From contig BFEA01000030.1 in the NCBI GenBank assembly GCA_003427395.1, positions 3,656,897 through 3,678,753 on the forward strand: a stretch of DNA of 21,857 nucleotides. The letters are read 5' to 3'. The notes beneath the pieces are model-generated. The model ran no database searches. It was not told the DNA's origin and saw only the letters and a program-made list of their open reading frames with translations. Of this stretch, positions 7,528 through 15,784 are shown piece by piece (position 1 is the first letter of the stretch; each line of letters begins with the position of its first letter). The DNA comes from Chara braunii (Eukaryota; Streptophyta; Charophyceae; Charales; Characeae). The position numbers and the translations under genes were made by a program.

Positions 7528-8522
7528 TATTCCAAACCAATTTTGTTGTGAGGGGCTTCATTTGAACCATCGTCTGCTTGAAGGTAGGGCAAACTGGTTG
7601 ATAACGATCCAGATTTTGTTTCTCCTTGGGCGGAATGTATACAGCACCAAGTTGGTCGTTAAGGTCCCAGTGGATGAACCTCTTCGAGACCGCAACCTGT
7701 ACTTCCTTCGTAGTTAACATGCATGTGGTAATGTCTCCACCAGACACGTCACGTACGTCGTCAGATGTTATACTATTGCAGGAAACCATTCATAACTTTT
7801 TGCCGCAGCAAGTCAATGAGATCTTATGATGGCACCTTAGGTATGTTGTTGCCATTCACGGCCAACTGAAGGATGTTGGAACTGGCAGGCACTAAACCTA
7901 AATTGCACATCGCCCCAATCGTGGGTCGGGTAGCCCTGCATCTTGGTAGATCAGCAATTTGCAAGTTGCAAACGCCTAATGATAGTGTTACATGTGTTGT
8001 TGTCGATCATTGCTTCAACCAGACAGATTGAACCTTCTACGTTGCACTTAGCTTTCACATGTTATTGGTTTGTCATTTATATACTCGCAAAGCTCAACCA
8101 GTTTAATAATGCCATCAAATTGCACATAAACAACTAAGTCCGTACTAAGACTGGGTGCGTACTTGTCCCTGAAACACTTGGAAATCGGATGCCTGAGGTA
8201 TTCCTTGGCCGGCGTCCTATTGGAGTTTTTGATAATGCGATGTCGTCTGAGAATGGACCTTATAAACCATCAATAGATATGTTGTAGTAAGCAAGGATCT
8301 TTTTTTATCCCCAACGAGATCTTTAGAGCTCCGCTCCTCGGTTTTCATTTGCATGCATGTGTGATGTCGTTTATGTCAATACCCTGCTTACGTTCCTTTA
8401 GGAGGATAGACTTACCATACCACTCAACCATTGACAAATTAAAGGCCTTCTTAGTGCACTTCCATGGTGTATGCCACATTCTACCACAATTGAATGCGGA
8501 AGAGAAATGAGGGATTCCACGC
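7528..8522 (-). pseudogene. Decayed Penelope-type RT relic (ORF2 paralogue)
   Basis: Translating the minus strand from 8522 downward gives fragments collinear with ORF2 of the element at 14.8-20.3 kb. In order these are 'TPWKCTKKAF...SILLKERK' (ORF2: 'VGGWKKLRKRF...TFLLKSGK'), 'KEYLRHPISKCFRDKYAPS' then 'LSTDLVVYVQFDGIIKLVEL' (ORF2: 'RKYLRQLISRVVRDKFGFS', 'MSADLVIRVKFNDNIRLVEL'), 'NIPKVPS' (ORF2: 'DIPRPDVPN'), and 'FIHWDLNDQLGAVYIPPKEK' followed by 'CPTFKQTMV' (ORF2: 'GVSYVLPKHK', 'CPTFKEPMV'). Several frameshifts and stops, plus an apparent internal deletion near 7790, show that it is dead. The palm motifs are absent: the relic stops at the TIR element ending at 7527. At the other end it is cut at 8523 by another TTAA element. 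Similarity to the 14.8-20.3 kb element is visible only at protein level, so it is an older or distinct lineage. Confidence 0.8.
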
Positions 8523-8729
8523 TTAAACCACCAGTACTTGGCCCAGCGATCGCAGCCGAGCCTGGAAGTGCCCTGCGCGCCGTTTCCCGCCGAAATGCCA
8601 ATTCGGTTTTGGTTTTCGGAAAGGCTGGCGGCGCCAGCCTTCCAGGTCCGGTTGCCCGAAGCGCGAACTTCGCGCAGCGTTAACGCTAAGGCCCGCGGCC
8701 GATATATGGGGCAAGTACTGGTAGTTTAA
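8523..8729. mobile_element. TTAA-flanked TIR element, A-type (199 bp core), copy 1
   Basis: The core 8527-8725 lies between TTAA at 8523-8526 and 8726-8729. TIRs are ACCACCAGTACTTGGCCC and, inverted, ACTACCAGTACTTGCCCC. The GC-rich interior carries palindromes, including the run around GGCTGGCGGCGCCAGCC (about 8623-8642) and AGCGTTAACGCT (8678-8689). It is a near copy, in opposite orientation and of identical core length, of the element at 9678-9876. It has no coding capacity. It lies at the N-terminal end of the RT relic. Confidence 0.9.
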
Positions 8730-8792
8730 TATTTCTATTATGCGTTGCATAGAGACTCATAGATCAATTGTCAAAGACGTCCTGTTGAAACC

Positions 8793-9677
8793 TTAAACCA
8801 CCACTACCTTTCCAAGTTGTAGTCCCATTTGGGAAAACGATGTCAAGCGCAAAGTTCGGGGGTCTGGGCAAGGGTTGGCAAATAGGAAAATTTTGGGCTT
8901 TATGGGCCCGACTGGAGGAAAAAAAAAAAAAATTGTGCTTTATGGGCCCGACTGGAGGAAAAAAAAGAAAAACAAAGTAACTGCAGGGTTGAAAGGAAGG
9001 ACGTTGGGGAAGGCCACGAAGGAGGTGTGCTCACAGTATTGACTACGAGAATGCATCTGCCCAGAATCGTCGATAGTTTTGTTTTTTGTTTTTTTTTATT
9101 TTTATTTTTTCCTTCGAATTTTTTAGTTTTAGTGCCCCACTGTCCTGCCAACGAGGCAGAGCGCTTTCTACGGACAGCTGACACTTGCAACCAACGGTGC
9201 ATTCTCGCATGTACTGAAGATTCTGTATCCAACCGCTTTTACGTCCGAAGAGTTGTTGTCATTTTTTATTTTTTTTTTCCCCTACAGCCGTGTTTTGCTG
9301 AGGGCTGTAACGCCCATTGGCAGGGTATATTCTTACTTGTGCCCAATGTTCTGTACCCAGCTGCTTTCAAATCCAAAGACCCTTTGACTTTTTTCCCTTT
9401 TTTCTGTTTTTTCCATTTTGCCGTGTTTTGCTGAGGGCAGTAACGCCCTTTGGCAGAGCATACTCTCACTTGTACCCGATGTTCTGTATACAGCTGCTTT
9501 CACGTCCCTAACGTCATTGCTTTTCTCCTTCTCTTTCATTGTTTGTTTTGGTTTTTTTTTCCCCATTTCCGACGAGTACAAAAAAAGAAAATACAGTAGC
9601 ACCCAAGCTCGGCAAAACTTGGTGCACACTGAAATTTAGGGTCAACAAAAACAGGCTCGGAGGTAGTGGTGGTTTAA
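8793..9677. mobile_element. TTAA-flanked TIR element, B-type (877 bp core)
   Basis: The core 8797-9673 lies between TTAA at 8793-8796 and TTAA at 9674-9677. TIRs share ACCACCACTACCT. The interior has a 40-odd-bp tandem duplication ('CTTTATGGGCCCGACTGGAG' at about 8897 and 8938) and a threefold tandem repeat at about 9155-9510. It has no recognisable transposase. Its right TTAA is also the left TTAA of the next element. Confidence 0.85.
9155..9510 (+). repeat. Threefold tandem repeat, about 133 bp, inside the B-type element
   Basis: Units starting CCGTGTTTTGCTGAGGGC at 9288 and 9421 share 'TAACGCCC.TTGGCAG', 'TGTTCTGTA' and 'CAGCTGCTTTCA'. A more diverged unit covers about 9155-9287 ('GATTCTGTATCCAACCGCTTTTACGTCC'-like end). 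T-rich spacers separate the units. Confidence 0.75.
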
Positions 9678-9880
9678 ACCACCAGTACTTGGCCCATATA
9701 TCGGCCGTGGGCCTTAGCGTTAACGCTACATGAAGTTCGCGCTTCGGGCAACCGGACCTAGAAGGCTGGCGCCGCCAGCCTTTCCGAAAACAAAAATGGA
9801 ATTGGCGCTTCGGCGGGAAACGGCGCGCAGGGCACTTCCAGGCTCGGCTGCGATAGCTGGGCCAAGTACTGGTGGTTTAA
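9674..9880. mobile_element. TTAA-flanked TIR element, A-type (199 bp core), copy 2, inverted
   Basis: The core 9678-9876 lies between TTAA 9674-9677 (shared with the previous element) and TTAA 9877-9880. TIRs are ACCACCAGTACTTGGCCC on both sides. It is the reverse complement of 8527-8725 with a modest number of differences (for example GGCTGGCGCCGCCAGCC in the centre). Confidence 0.9.
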
Positions 9881-10360
9881 CGGAAATACAACATGATACT
9901 CCCTAAGAATTTATCCTACTCTCAACCTAAGTCATTCCCTGCGTCCTTTAGGTGCCCTTTCTTGGTGGTGGCCTTCCTTGTAATAGTGGTATGTAAGCAA
10001 GGTCGTTGTTGGAGATACGCATCCTTCAAGCATTCATTTTTGGGGAGTATTTAGGAAAGGTTGTTGTTGATTATACTCATCGTCCACCAACTTTTGGTGT
10101 GTACTAGTAGTATTACATCCGCAAGAATAAATACATACAAATACATGTCAAAGCTACACAACCTCTGATAGATGTGCTTGAAAGCGAGGGCGGCAAGCTC
10201 ATAAGTGTTTCCTCCTGTGTGTCCACATTCCTGTTCGTCGTCCGAACATGTTGAGATTTATAATACAGGAATATTGCTAGGCATGTGTAACCTTTAGCTC
10301 TCAAGAAGTCCAAACCATGAGATTTGTCTTTGTCCTACTCTTGACCTAAGTTGTTTCCTA
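9881..10360. other. No confident gene
   Basis: AT-rich. A diverged direct repeat 'TCCTACTCT..ACCTAAGT..TT.CCT' occurs at about 9914-9940 and 10332-10358, bracketing the segment. It might be the outer part of the interrupted RT relic, but I find no convincing protein similarity in it. Confidence 0.3.
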
Positions 10361-10371
10361 TCGGTCCCGTT

Positions 10372-10403
10372 CGGGGGCCGAACACCTCCAGGTTCGGCCC
10401 CCG
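10372..10403. other. 12-bp perfect GC hairpin
   Basis: CGGGGGCCGAAC (10372-10383) and GTTCGGCCCCCG (10392-10403) are exact inverted repeats around the 8-base loop ACCTCCAG. The CGAAC/GTTCG vocabulary is shared with the GC islands at 11000-11060, 13970-14040 and 21647-21687. Confidence 0.8.
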
Positions 10404-10439
10404 CCAAAAAATGTTTTGAGGCCTAAAAATAAGTTTTTT

Positions 10440-10935
10440 TTTCTGACTTTTTTTTTTGTGAGTTCTCTATGATGTAGCCTACAAGCCTATAAATTTTGAA
10501 ACCATTCTGCTAAGCCAAAAAAAACATTAAAAATCATCAAAGATGGGGGTGTCAAAACGTGCTCGCCCACTCACTATTTTTTTTTTTTTTCCACTTTTAA
10601 CTTTTTGTTTCACTTTATTCCGGGGTCTAAGAAAAAATATTATTTTTAGAAATTTTTTTAACGAGTTATTGATTATGTGAACTACATATCTGTAAATTTT
10701 CAGGGCATTTGTCAATACCAAAAGATAATTAAAAATCGACAAAGATGGTGGTATCGAAAGGTGCTGGGACACTCACTCATTTTAATTCTCTTTTTATTTT
10801 TTCTTATTTTTATCGGTGTTTATTTTCTGTATTTGATTTTTAATTCAAATTTGGTAACGAATTTGGATGTAGTGCCCATACAAATGTTGTTTAGTTTATT
10901 TTTATCCATAACATAGTGTTTTGCGGAATTTTTTT
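10440..10935 (+). repeat. AT-rich repeat, two diverged units in tandem; third copy at 13560-13850
   Basis: Units at about 10480-10580 and 10680-10930 share 'AAATTTTNA', 'AAAAATC..CAAAGATGG.GGT' and a '(A)CGTGCTCGCCCACTCA' block. The second unit continues with 'GTATTTGATTTTTA', 'TTCAAATTTGGTAA' and 'GAATTTGGATGTA'. The whole order recurs at 13590-13850. Short frames in it are low-complexity. Confidence 0.7.
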
Positions 10936-11070
10936 AAAATGTTTTTTTTTTTTTTTTTTTTTTTTTTGTCTGTGTTCAGCCTGAACGGCTGAACGCCTTC
11001 CGAAGGGGTCCCGTATGTTCGGGCGTTCGGGTTCGGGCATTCAGCCCGTCCCGAACGCCAGTAACCTTGT
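10936..11070. repeat. Poly-T run and CGAAC/GTTCG island
   Basis: A T-run of nearly 30 bases (about 10940-10968) is followed by 'GTCTGTGTTCAGCCTGAACGG'-like sequence and the island 'TGTTCGGGCGTTCGGGTTC' (about 11017-11035) and 'CCCGTCCCGAACGC' (11045-11058). The same order is found at 13900-14035. Confidence 0.7.
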
Positions 11071-11310
11071 ATATATATATATTTTTCCCTTTCTGTGCTG
11101 TCCCAGAGGACTCCAAATCTAGGCTCATTTCATTTTTTGAGAGTTGGCTGTGAAGGGAGGGAAACGAGGGTATAAATTGTTTTTAAAGGGAATAAGAGGG
11201 GTTAAAGGGGGGTCCTTTAGTAAGATTTTGTTATTTTGTTTTTTAATCTCTGATTCCGTGAGGAATTCTGATGTGACCCTCAGCCAAAAGTTGTTTGTAT
11301 TGCAATTCTA
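11071..11310 (+). repeat. Dispersed mosaic repeat, forward copy
   Basis: Inverted counterpart of 1-240. It shares the (AT)n run, 'CCCAGAGGACTCCAAATC', 'GAGTTGGCTGTGAAG', the AGGGG-rich part, and the 'GACCCTCAGCCAAAAGTTGT' end. That end motif, in the other orientation, also starts segments at 13440, 20998 and 21480. Confidence 0.75.
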
Positions 11311-11652
11311 TACAACATATTTTATTTCAAGAATTTATTTATTTATTTATTTATTTTTTGCGTTGGGGCAGCTCGGAACCCTGCTCGGGGGTTATGCCCG
11401 GCCGGGCACCCGGGCGTGTATCCAGGCACAAGCTGGGTGCCCGGGCGCCCAGAAAAAAACGGTAGGTTTGTATTGCAATTTTACACAACATGTTTATTTT
11501 GTAATTTTATAATTTTGAAATTTTATAATTTTTTTATTTTTTTATTCTTTTGTGTTGCGGCTGCCCGGAATCCTGCCGAGGGGTCATACCCGGCCGGGCA
11601 CCCGGGCGTGTACCTGGGTAGAAGTTGGGTGCCCGGGCGCCCGAAAAAACAA
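11292..11652 (+). repeat. Tandem dimer of 170-190 bp with GC-rich island
   Basis: Two head-to-tail units start 'GTTTGTATTGCAATT' (about 11296 and 11467). Each runs through an AT-rich part and then the island 'CCCGGCCGGGCACCCGGGCG' (about 11397-11416 and 11589-11608) with 'GCCCGGGCGCCC' before the next unit. The island is strongly self-complementary. Confidence 0.85.
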
Positions 11653-11654
11653 CC

Positions 11655-12443
11655 TAAAAATAAAGTTAAAAATATATATATATATATTTTTGTTTATTTG
11701 TTTTTGGCCTGGTCGGGCGAGTGGTTTTGAGCGACTCTGATGGCCAAGCCTAGCATTAATTCCTCAATCTCATTGCTTTTTAAAGTGTGATGTTTTGTGT
11801 GGTACATTTTGTTTTTCCCTGTATATGTGAGCTGCATGCTTGTGGGGGTTGCTACATGGTAAATGTCGGAAGGTAATTCATCATGAAGTTTGTCTATCAT
11901 GCACATGGATAGGTGAAAGTCAATTTTCTTGCTCATTTAGCAAACGTGGTTTCTGGTTTCAAGGTTTTTTTTTTTTTTTTTCATTCCTTTCATTGTCTAT
12001 CATCTTGTCAATTACGTGTTTTTCTTTCTCTGTTTTTTTTTTTTTTAATGTTATATATTTCTTTTTGATGCATTATCCCATGGATGTCAAATTCTAGCCA
12101 ATTTTCTTGATCTTTCATTGCACATCTAGCTAATATGAGCAAGAGTGATGGTGGGAATTTCACGATATATTGTTGATGTGTTTGACCGATCACGTTTGGT
12201 ATTAGACGAGACTGAAGGTCTGGCAAAATTTTGTGTTTTCCACTCATGCCATAGTATGCAATTTGTTGGTATAATATTTTTGTTCCCCACATACAGAGCA
12301 CGTAGGTGAGCCTCTTCTAGACCCCTAATCACTTTAAAGTCGTTTTTGCCACTTTATATCACAGTTGTATTATTCTTCGTGATGTTAATCACTGCTTCTG
12401 AACCACTATAACTCTTGATAGTATACGTCATGTAAGATAAAAC
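11655..12443. other. No confident gene; open minus-strand frames of unknown meaning
   Basis: Minus-strand frames at 11694-11936 (80 codons) and 12008-12301 (97 codons) are less repetitive than the surroundings (for example 'HAATPTS'-like and 'CAMKDQENWLEF' segments). They are in different phases and recognisable as no family. (AT)n lies at about 11671-11687 and T-runs at 11966 and 12036. They may be a decayed coding region. Confidence 0.25.
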
Positions 12444-12455
12444 TAACAACATGTT

Positions 12456-12557
12456 ATGGCAATGTCGTTCGCATCAAGCAACATACTTGCTCAAGTCAAA
12501 GTCGACGAAAACCTCGATAACATCCCGCTAAATGGAGAAAATGTGCTCGTGCTTTCG
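12456..12557 (+). CDS. Candidate first coding exon of a host gene (partial)
   Basis: From ATG at 12456 (a second ATG at 12462) a frame of 34 codons runs to TCG at 12557, directly followed by GTAATT, an acceptable 5' splice site. An in-frame TAA lies at 12444, so the frame must begin here or at a splice acceptor. The peptide includes 'ILAQVKVDENLDNIPLNGEN', is not low-complexity and contrasts with the AT-rich surroundings. I recognise no domain. If spliced to 12942 the phase is 0, which reaches a stop at 13008, so either the gene is short, another exon intervenes, or one of the two exons is false. It is described only as a candidate. Confidence 0.35.
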
Positions 12558-12682
12558 GTAATTCAACTTTATTAGGGCTTAGGTAAGGTATCCATGATAA
12601 ATAAATATAGAATATTGACATTGTATTAAAGATAATCAATATAAGTTCACAATAGTCATTTAAATTCAAAAAATATATTTTA

Positions 12683-12862
12683 TTAAACCACCAGTACCTC
12701 TACTAGTGTATGGCTAAGGGGCATTCACGTTAACGCCCCATGATTTTCGGGAGTTTCACGGTAGTTCGGATTTTACATTTGTGGCCAATATCGCGACATG
12801 GACCTTTGAAAGTCACGAGGAGGAAGTTACAGCCATACAACCGGTAGGTACTAGTGGTCAAA
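12683..12862. mobile_element. TTAA-flanked TIR element (172 bp core)
   Basis: The core 12687-12858 has left TIR ACCACCAGTACCTCTAC and inverted right end ACCACTAGTACCTACCG. The left flank is TTAA (12683-12686). The right flank is CAAA, degraded. The core contains 'GTTAACGCC' like the A-type elements. It would lie within the intron between the candidate exons at 12456 and 12942. Confidence 0.75.
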
Positions 12863-12894
12863 CCATCTTTCGCATAACGATTTCACCATTTTCT

Positions 12895-12941
12895 TACTAA
12901 CGTTATGTTCATCTTCCCCTAACTCTCTTTCGTTCTTACAG
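12895..12941 (+). promoter_or_regulatory. Candidate branch point and 3' splice site
   Basis: An exact TACTAAC (12895-12901) is followed by a pyrimidine-rich stretch (about 12910-12937) and TTACAG ending at 12941. The branch adenine is about 40 bases from the AG, an ordinary distance. Confidence 0.6.
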
Positions 12942-13017
12942 GTATCAACAACAAGCAAGCATATGCAAACTTTTGACCTTCATAAAGGAGCATGGAGTAA
13001 ACATACCTGAGTGCAAG
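12942..13017 (+). CDS. Candidate internal exon of a host gene (76 nt)
   Basis: It is bounded by TTACAG upstream and by AAG followed by GTATGT (13018-13023), a near-consensus 5' splice site. One phase is open throughout and reads 'YQQQASICKLLTFIKEHG' and onward to 'PECK'. It needs two bases from the previous exon. A second phase is open until a TGA at 13008. The splice signals, including the upstream TACTAAC, are the strongest host-gene evidence in the window. No following exon is obvious, so the product is unknown. Confidence 0.5.
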
Positions 13018-13290
13018 GTATGTCGCCAAACTTAGCATATGGAAGCCCGAACTACTATCAATTGTCAAAGACGGCCAACCACTCTAATGTCATTGCCATC
13101 TCTGTAAGTTTGATAAAATTGCATTCATTCTCTCATGCTCGTCATTCGAAATGAAAAAACGTATGTAAAACTTTAATAGAAACTACTATTACTGAATTTT
13201 TTCATACCTCCACGTATTTTAAGCAAGATTTGGAACAAACCTTATTAAAGTACAAAGAAGAAAAAAAAAAGAAAGGAACGGATCTTACTA
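13018..13290. other. No confident exon or gene
   Basis: A GTAAGT occurs at about 13106, but no acceptor with a pyrimidine tract precedes it. 'ATCAATTGTCAAAGACG' at about 13058 also occurs at 8764, next to the RT relic, hinting at a shared repeat. Confidence 0.3.
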
Positions 13291-13560
13291 AAGCTAGGCT
13301 ATCAGTCGGACCGCTCGGGTCGCGAGTGGCCAGCACTTGAAAGGACCAGGGAAGGTTCCAGCAAAAAAACAAAAACAAAAAAAACAAATCCAAAAACTCA
13401 AAGAAAAAACCATGTTATGCAGAAAAATAAGCTGACAAACTTTTGCCTCAGGGTGACATCGAAATTCTTCATAGAATAAAAACTAAATATAAAAATAATT
13501 ATTTTCTATTTTTGCCCCTGTCGGGCAAGTTACCCCGGATTATTATATTTTCAAACCTTT
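13291..13560 (+). repeat. Mosaic repeat, GC island plus AT-rich body, copy D1
   Basis: Landmarks in order are 'TCAGTCGGACCGCTCGGGTC', 'GAGTGGCCAGC', 'GGGAAGGTTCC', an A-rich run, 'ATGTTATG', 'AACTTTTGCCTCAGGGTGAC' followed by 'TCGAAATTCTTCA', then 'GTCGGGCAAGTTACCCCGG'. The same order occurs at 20870-21125 (D2) and 21345-21600 (D3). Confidence 0.75.
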
Positions 13561-13840
13561 TTGGATTCTCTATAAATCTAAGATACACATATATAAATTT
13601 CAATGGTATTTGTCACAGCTAAACAAGAATAAAAAATCTCCAAAGTAGGCGGTGTCAAAAACGTGCTCGCCCACTCAATAATTTCATTCTCGTTTTATTT
13701 TTTTTAATTTTTATTATTATTATTTATTTTTAGTATTTGATTTTTATTTCAAATTTGGTAAAGAATTTGGATGTAACGTTGAGGCAAATGTTGTTCTGTT
13801 TATTCTTTTGCATAATGTATATGTTTAAAATATATTTTGG

Positions 13841-13850
<10 letters not shown>
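13560..13850 (+). repeat. AT-rich repeat, third copy of the 10440-10935 unit
   Basis: It shares 'AAAAATCTCCAAAGTAGGCG' (GTAGGCGGTGT here, ATGGGGGTGT there), 'ACGTGCTCGCCCACTCA', 'GTATTTGATTTTTA', 'TTCAAATTTGGTAAAGAATT' and 'TTTGGATGTAACG' with the units at 10480 and 10680. Confidence 0.75.
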
Positions 13851-13883
<33 letters not shown>

Positions 13884-14045
13884 TGTCTCTGTTTTTAACT
13901 AAACTCGAGTTGGTAAACCCTCTTTTTTTTTTTTTTTTTTTTGTGTCTCTGTTTGGTTGAACGACCGAACGTGCCGAGAGGGAGTATCGAATGTTCGGGC
14001 GTTCGGGTTCAGGCATTCGGCCCGTCCCGAACGCTGCTAGGTCGA
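13843..14045. repeat. Two long T-runs, each followed by GTGTCTCTGTTT, then a CGAAC/GTTCG island
   Basis: T-runs at about 13846-13882 and 13923-13942 are each followed by GTGTCTCTGTTT. The island 'TGTTCGGGCGTTCGGGTTC' and 'CCCGTCCCGAACGC' (about 13994-14035) repeats that at 11017-11058. Homopolymer lengths are likely inexact. Confidence 0.75.
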
Positions 14046-14171
14046 ATGTACGGAAAAAAAAAACAAAAAATATGAAATTCAAGTATGTTGTGCAGAATAC
14101 GAATACAAACAACTTTTGTTTGGAAAACATCCCTGAATTCCAAACCAAGTCCGAGTTAAGAATCAAAAACC

Positions 14172-14683
14172 TAAAACCACCATTACCTTCGAGCTTGTTT
14201 TTGTCGACCGTGATTTTCACGACGCATCAAGTTTGGACGAGTCGGGGAAAGCAAAACCAAATTTAGCGAATAACATGAAAAAGTGAAATTCCTCGACAAA
14301 GGGGTATTTTCTTCAGCATCAAAGACAAAATCTGGCTATATGCTGGAACCTCCGACTGAGTGACGCAAGCAAAATAATGTGAACCACGCTTCCTGAAATA
14401 TTCCATCTCTAGCGAGTCTGACTATTCGCAACATACTTGTATGAAATAGATACGCCGAGATTTTCGAGGGGCGGTTGTCTCGTACATAGAAGGCTGAAGG
14501 TTCAGTTTCATCGAAGAAAAAATAAGAGAAAAAATCAGAGGAAAAAAAACTTCCTAAATGCCTTGATAACAACCAGATACATTTTATGAGGTGCTCGTGT
14601 AACTATGCCCTTAGTGATTTATTGTCAGATAATGATTTATTTTTGTATTTTAAGTTTGCCTATAAAAAGTAGTGGTGGTTAAG
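14172..14683. mobile_element. TTAA-type TIR element, B-type (504 bp core)
   Basis: The core 14176-14679 has left end ACCACCATTACCTTCGAGC and inverted right end ACCACCACTACTTTTTATAG. The flanks TAAA and TAAG are each near TTAA. The left subterminal part 'CGAGCTTGTTTTTGTCGACC' closely matches the inverted right part of the 8797-9673 element ('CGAGCCTGTTTTTGTTGACC'), showing a common family. No transposase is seen. Confidence 0.75.
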
Positions 14684-14774
14684 GTTTTATCTGGGGTTCA
14701 ACTTGGAAAACAAAAGTTGGATCATTTACTGATCGTTTAAACAACCAGTACTTTTTAATGTCGTGGGGGAAAAA

Positions 14775-15523
14775 CAGATGGTGATAAGGTAGATGGAGAG
14801 AACACATGTAGTCAATGAAAGCTCATAAGAGACGATTCAAAAACGAAGATAGTCATCTCAACTTGAAAATTCGAAAAAATTACAACAGGAATGAGAGAAC
14901 GGCGTCCCCGATGCACGTTTCGGCAGCTGCCAGGCTGCCTCCTCAGGGGGTTTCCACTGCTTCTCAACCCGATACTATTCCAGTTCACCACTTTCCCTCT
15001 TCCGTAACTATCACTACACGACATTCCGGATGTAGCGCAACTCTAGCTCCGTCAGTCCCATCACAGAGGTTGACTATCCTAGTTATCAGTCCTATGTATC
15101 GCAAACAAAAATATCACAGCAGTACATCAACAAATAAAAAACGCATTCACCAATCGCCTCTTACTGGTTATCCCAGATCGATACCTATTCGCTTGAAATC
15201 ACAAAAGGGCACCCTTGCCCCTGAGGCCACAAAACGCCTGGGTCACGAAATCCAAGGCAAAATAGACCGCGCGGTCATCCCGGTATCGCTAAAAAAGCCT
15301 GTTAGCTCCAAATTCATACCGGGACACCTGGGTCAACTGGTCCAATCGGACAAACTCCAGCCTATTCAAGTCGAGGCCTCGTTACCTCAAGAAAAGGCTC
15401 ACACTTAGCAAACGAAATCGAAATCCTCGAATTAATTAAACCCTGTCCGACTATCCAGAGTCCACTCGGTCGAATGAAAACCTCTGGCCTATTCAAACAG
15501 AACCGACACACGACTAAAACACC
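14775..15523 (-). repeat. 3' pLTR of the Penelope-like element
   Basis: Direct repeat partner of 19524-20284. Both begin (plus-strand view) CAGATGGTGATAAGGTA and end CGACTAAAACACC. Differences are scattered substitutions and small indels, the largest being about 11 bases present only in the other copy next to the hammerhead. The 197-codon plus-strand frame inside (14815-15408) lies antisense to the element and is broken in the other copy, so I do not count it as a gene. Confidence 0.9.
14898..14958 (-). ncRNA. Hammerhead ribozyme, type I, 3' pLTR copy (stem III mismatch)
   Basis: Core CTGAGGA (14946-14940), 6-bp stem II GGCAGC/GCTGCC with loop CTGGCA (14939-14922) and GAAAC (14921-14917) are identical to the 5' copy. 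Stem III differs: the loop is GTGC and the pre-cleavage triplet is ATC (14912-14910). The A-U pair remains but C faces A where the other copy has C-G. Stem I (CCCC 14950-14947 with GGGG 14909-14906) is kept. The predicted cleavage site is after C at 14910. Activity is likely reduced. Confidence 0.75.
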
Positions 15524-15784
15524 AAAATTTGAACCAAAATACGTAAGAAAAACTTCAGATTAATTCGATCCTGTCAGAATATCTGTAGAGAAATTACGTG
15601 CGATATCAAAGATAATCCCTGCAACCGAAACCAACACAATCCGATCAAGAAGTCACCGAAAACGCACATACAACATCAAAGACAAAGATCACAACCATCC
15701 CTGTACATGGATGTAAAAAATTCCTACCTAAATTACAAGCACTCCCTGGTTCCAAACAAACAAAGTACAGTATATGCCCCTGAT
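15524..15784 (-). other. Spacer between ORF2 and the 3' pLTR
   Basis: AT-rich, with no open frame of note. 'GATTAATTCGATCCTGTCAG' at about 15558 is a diverged echo of 'AATTAATTAAACCCTGTC' in the pLTR (about 15431), suggesting an old subterminal duplication. No poly(A) tail or polyadenylation signal stands out. Confidence 0.5.

Noticed and set aside
7750-7762. Minus-strand CTGACGA as a hammerhead core near the RT relic
   Set aside because: There is no GAAA and no NUH triplet at suitable distance, so no fold is possible.
13825-14220. 131-codon minus-strand ORF with poly-Lys
   Set aside because: The frame is carried by long T-runs and a GC island. It is low-complexity sequence, not a gene.
14815-15408. 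197-codon plus-strand ORF, one of the longest open frames in the window
   Set aside because: It lies antisense within the pLTR, overlaps the hammerhead, and the matching frame in the other pLTR (19640-20026) is broken and shifted.
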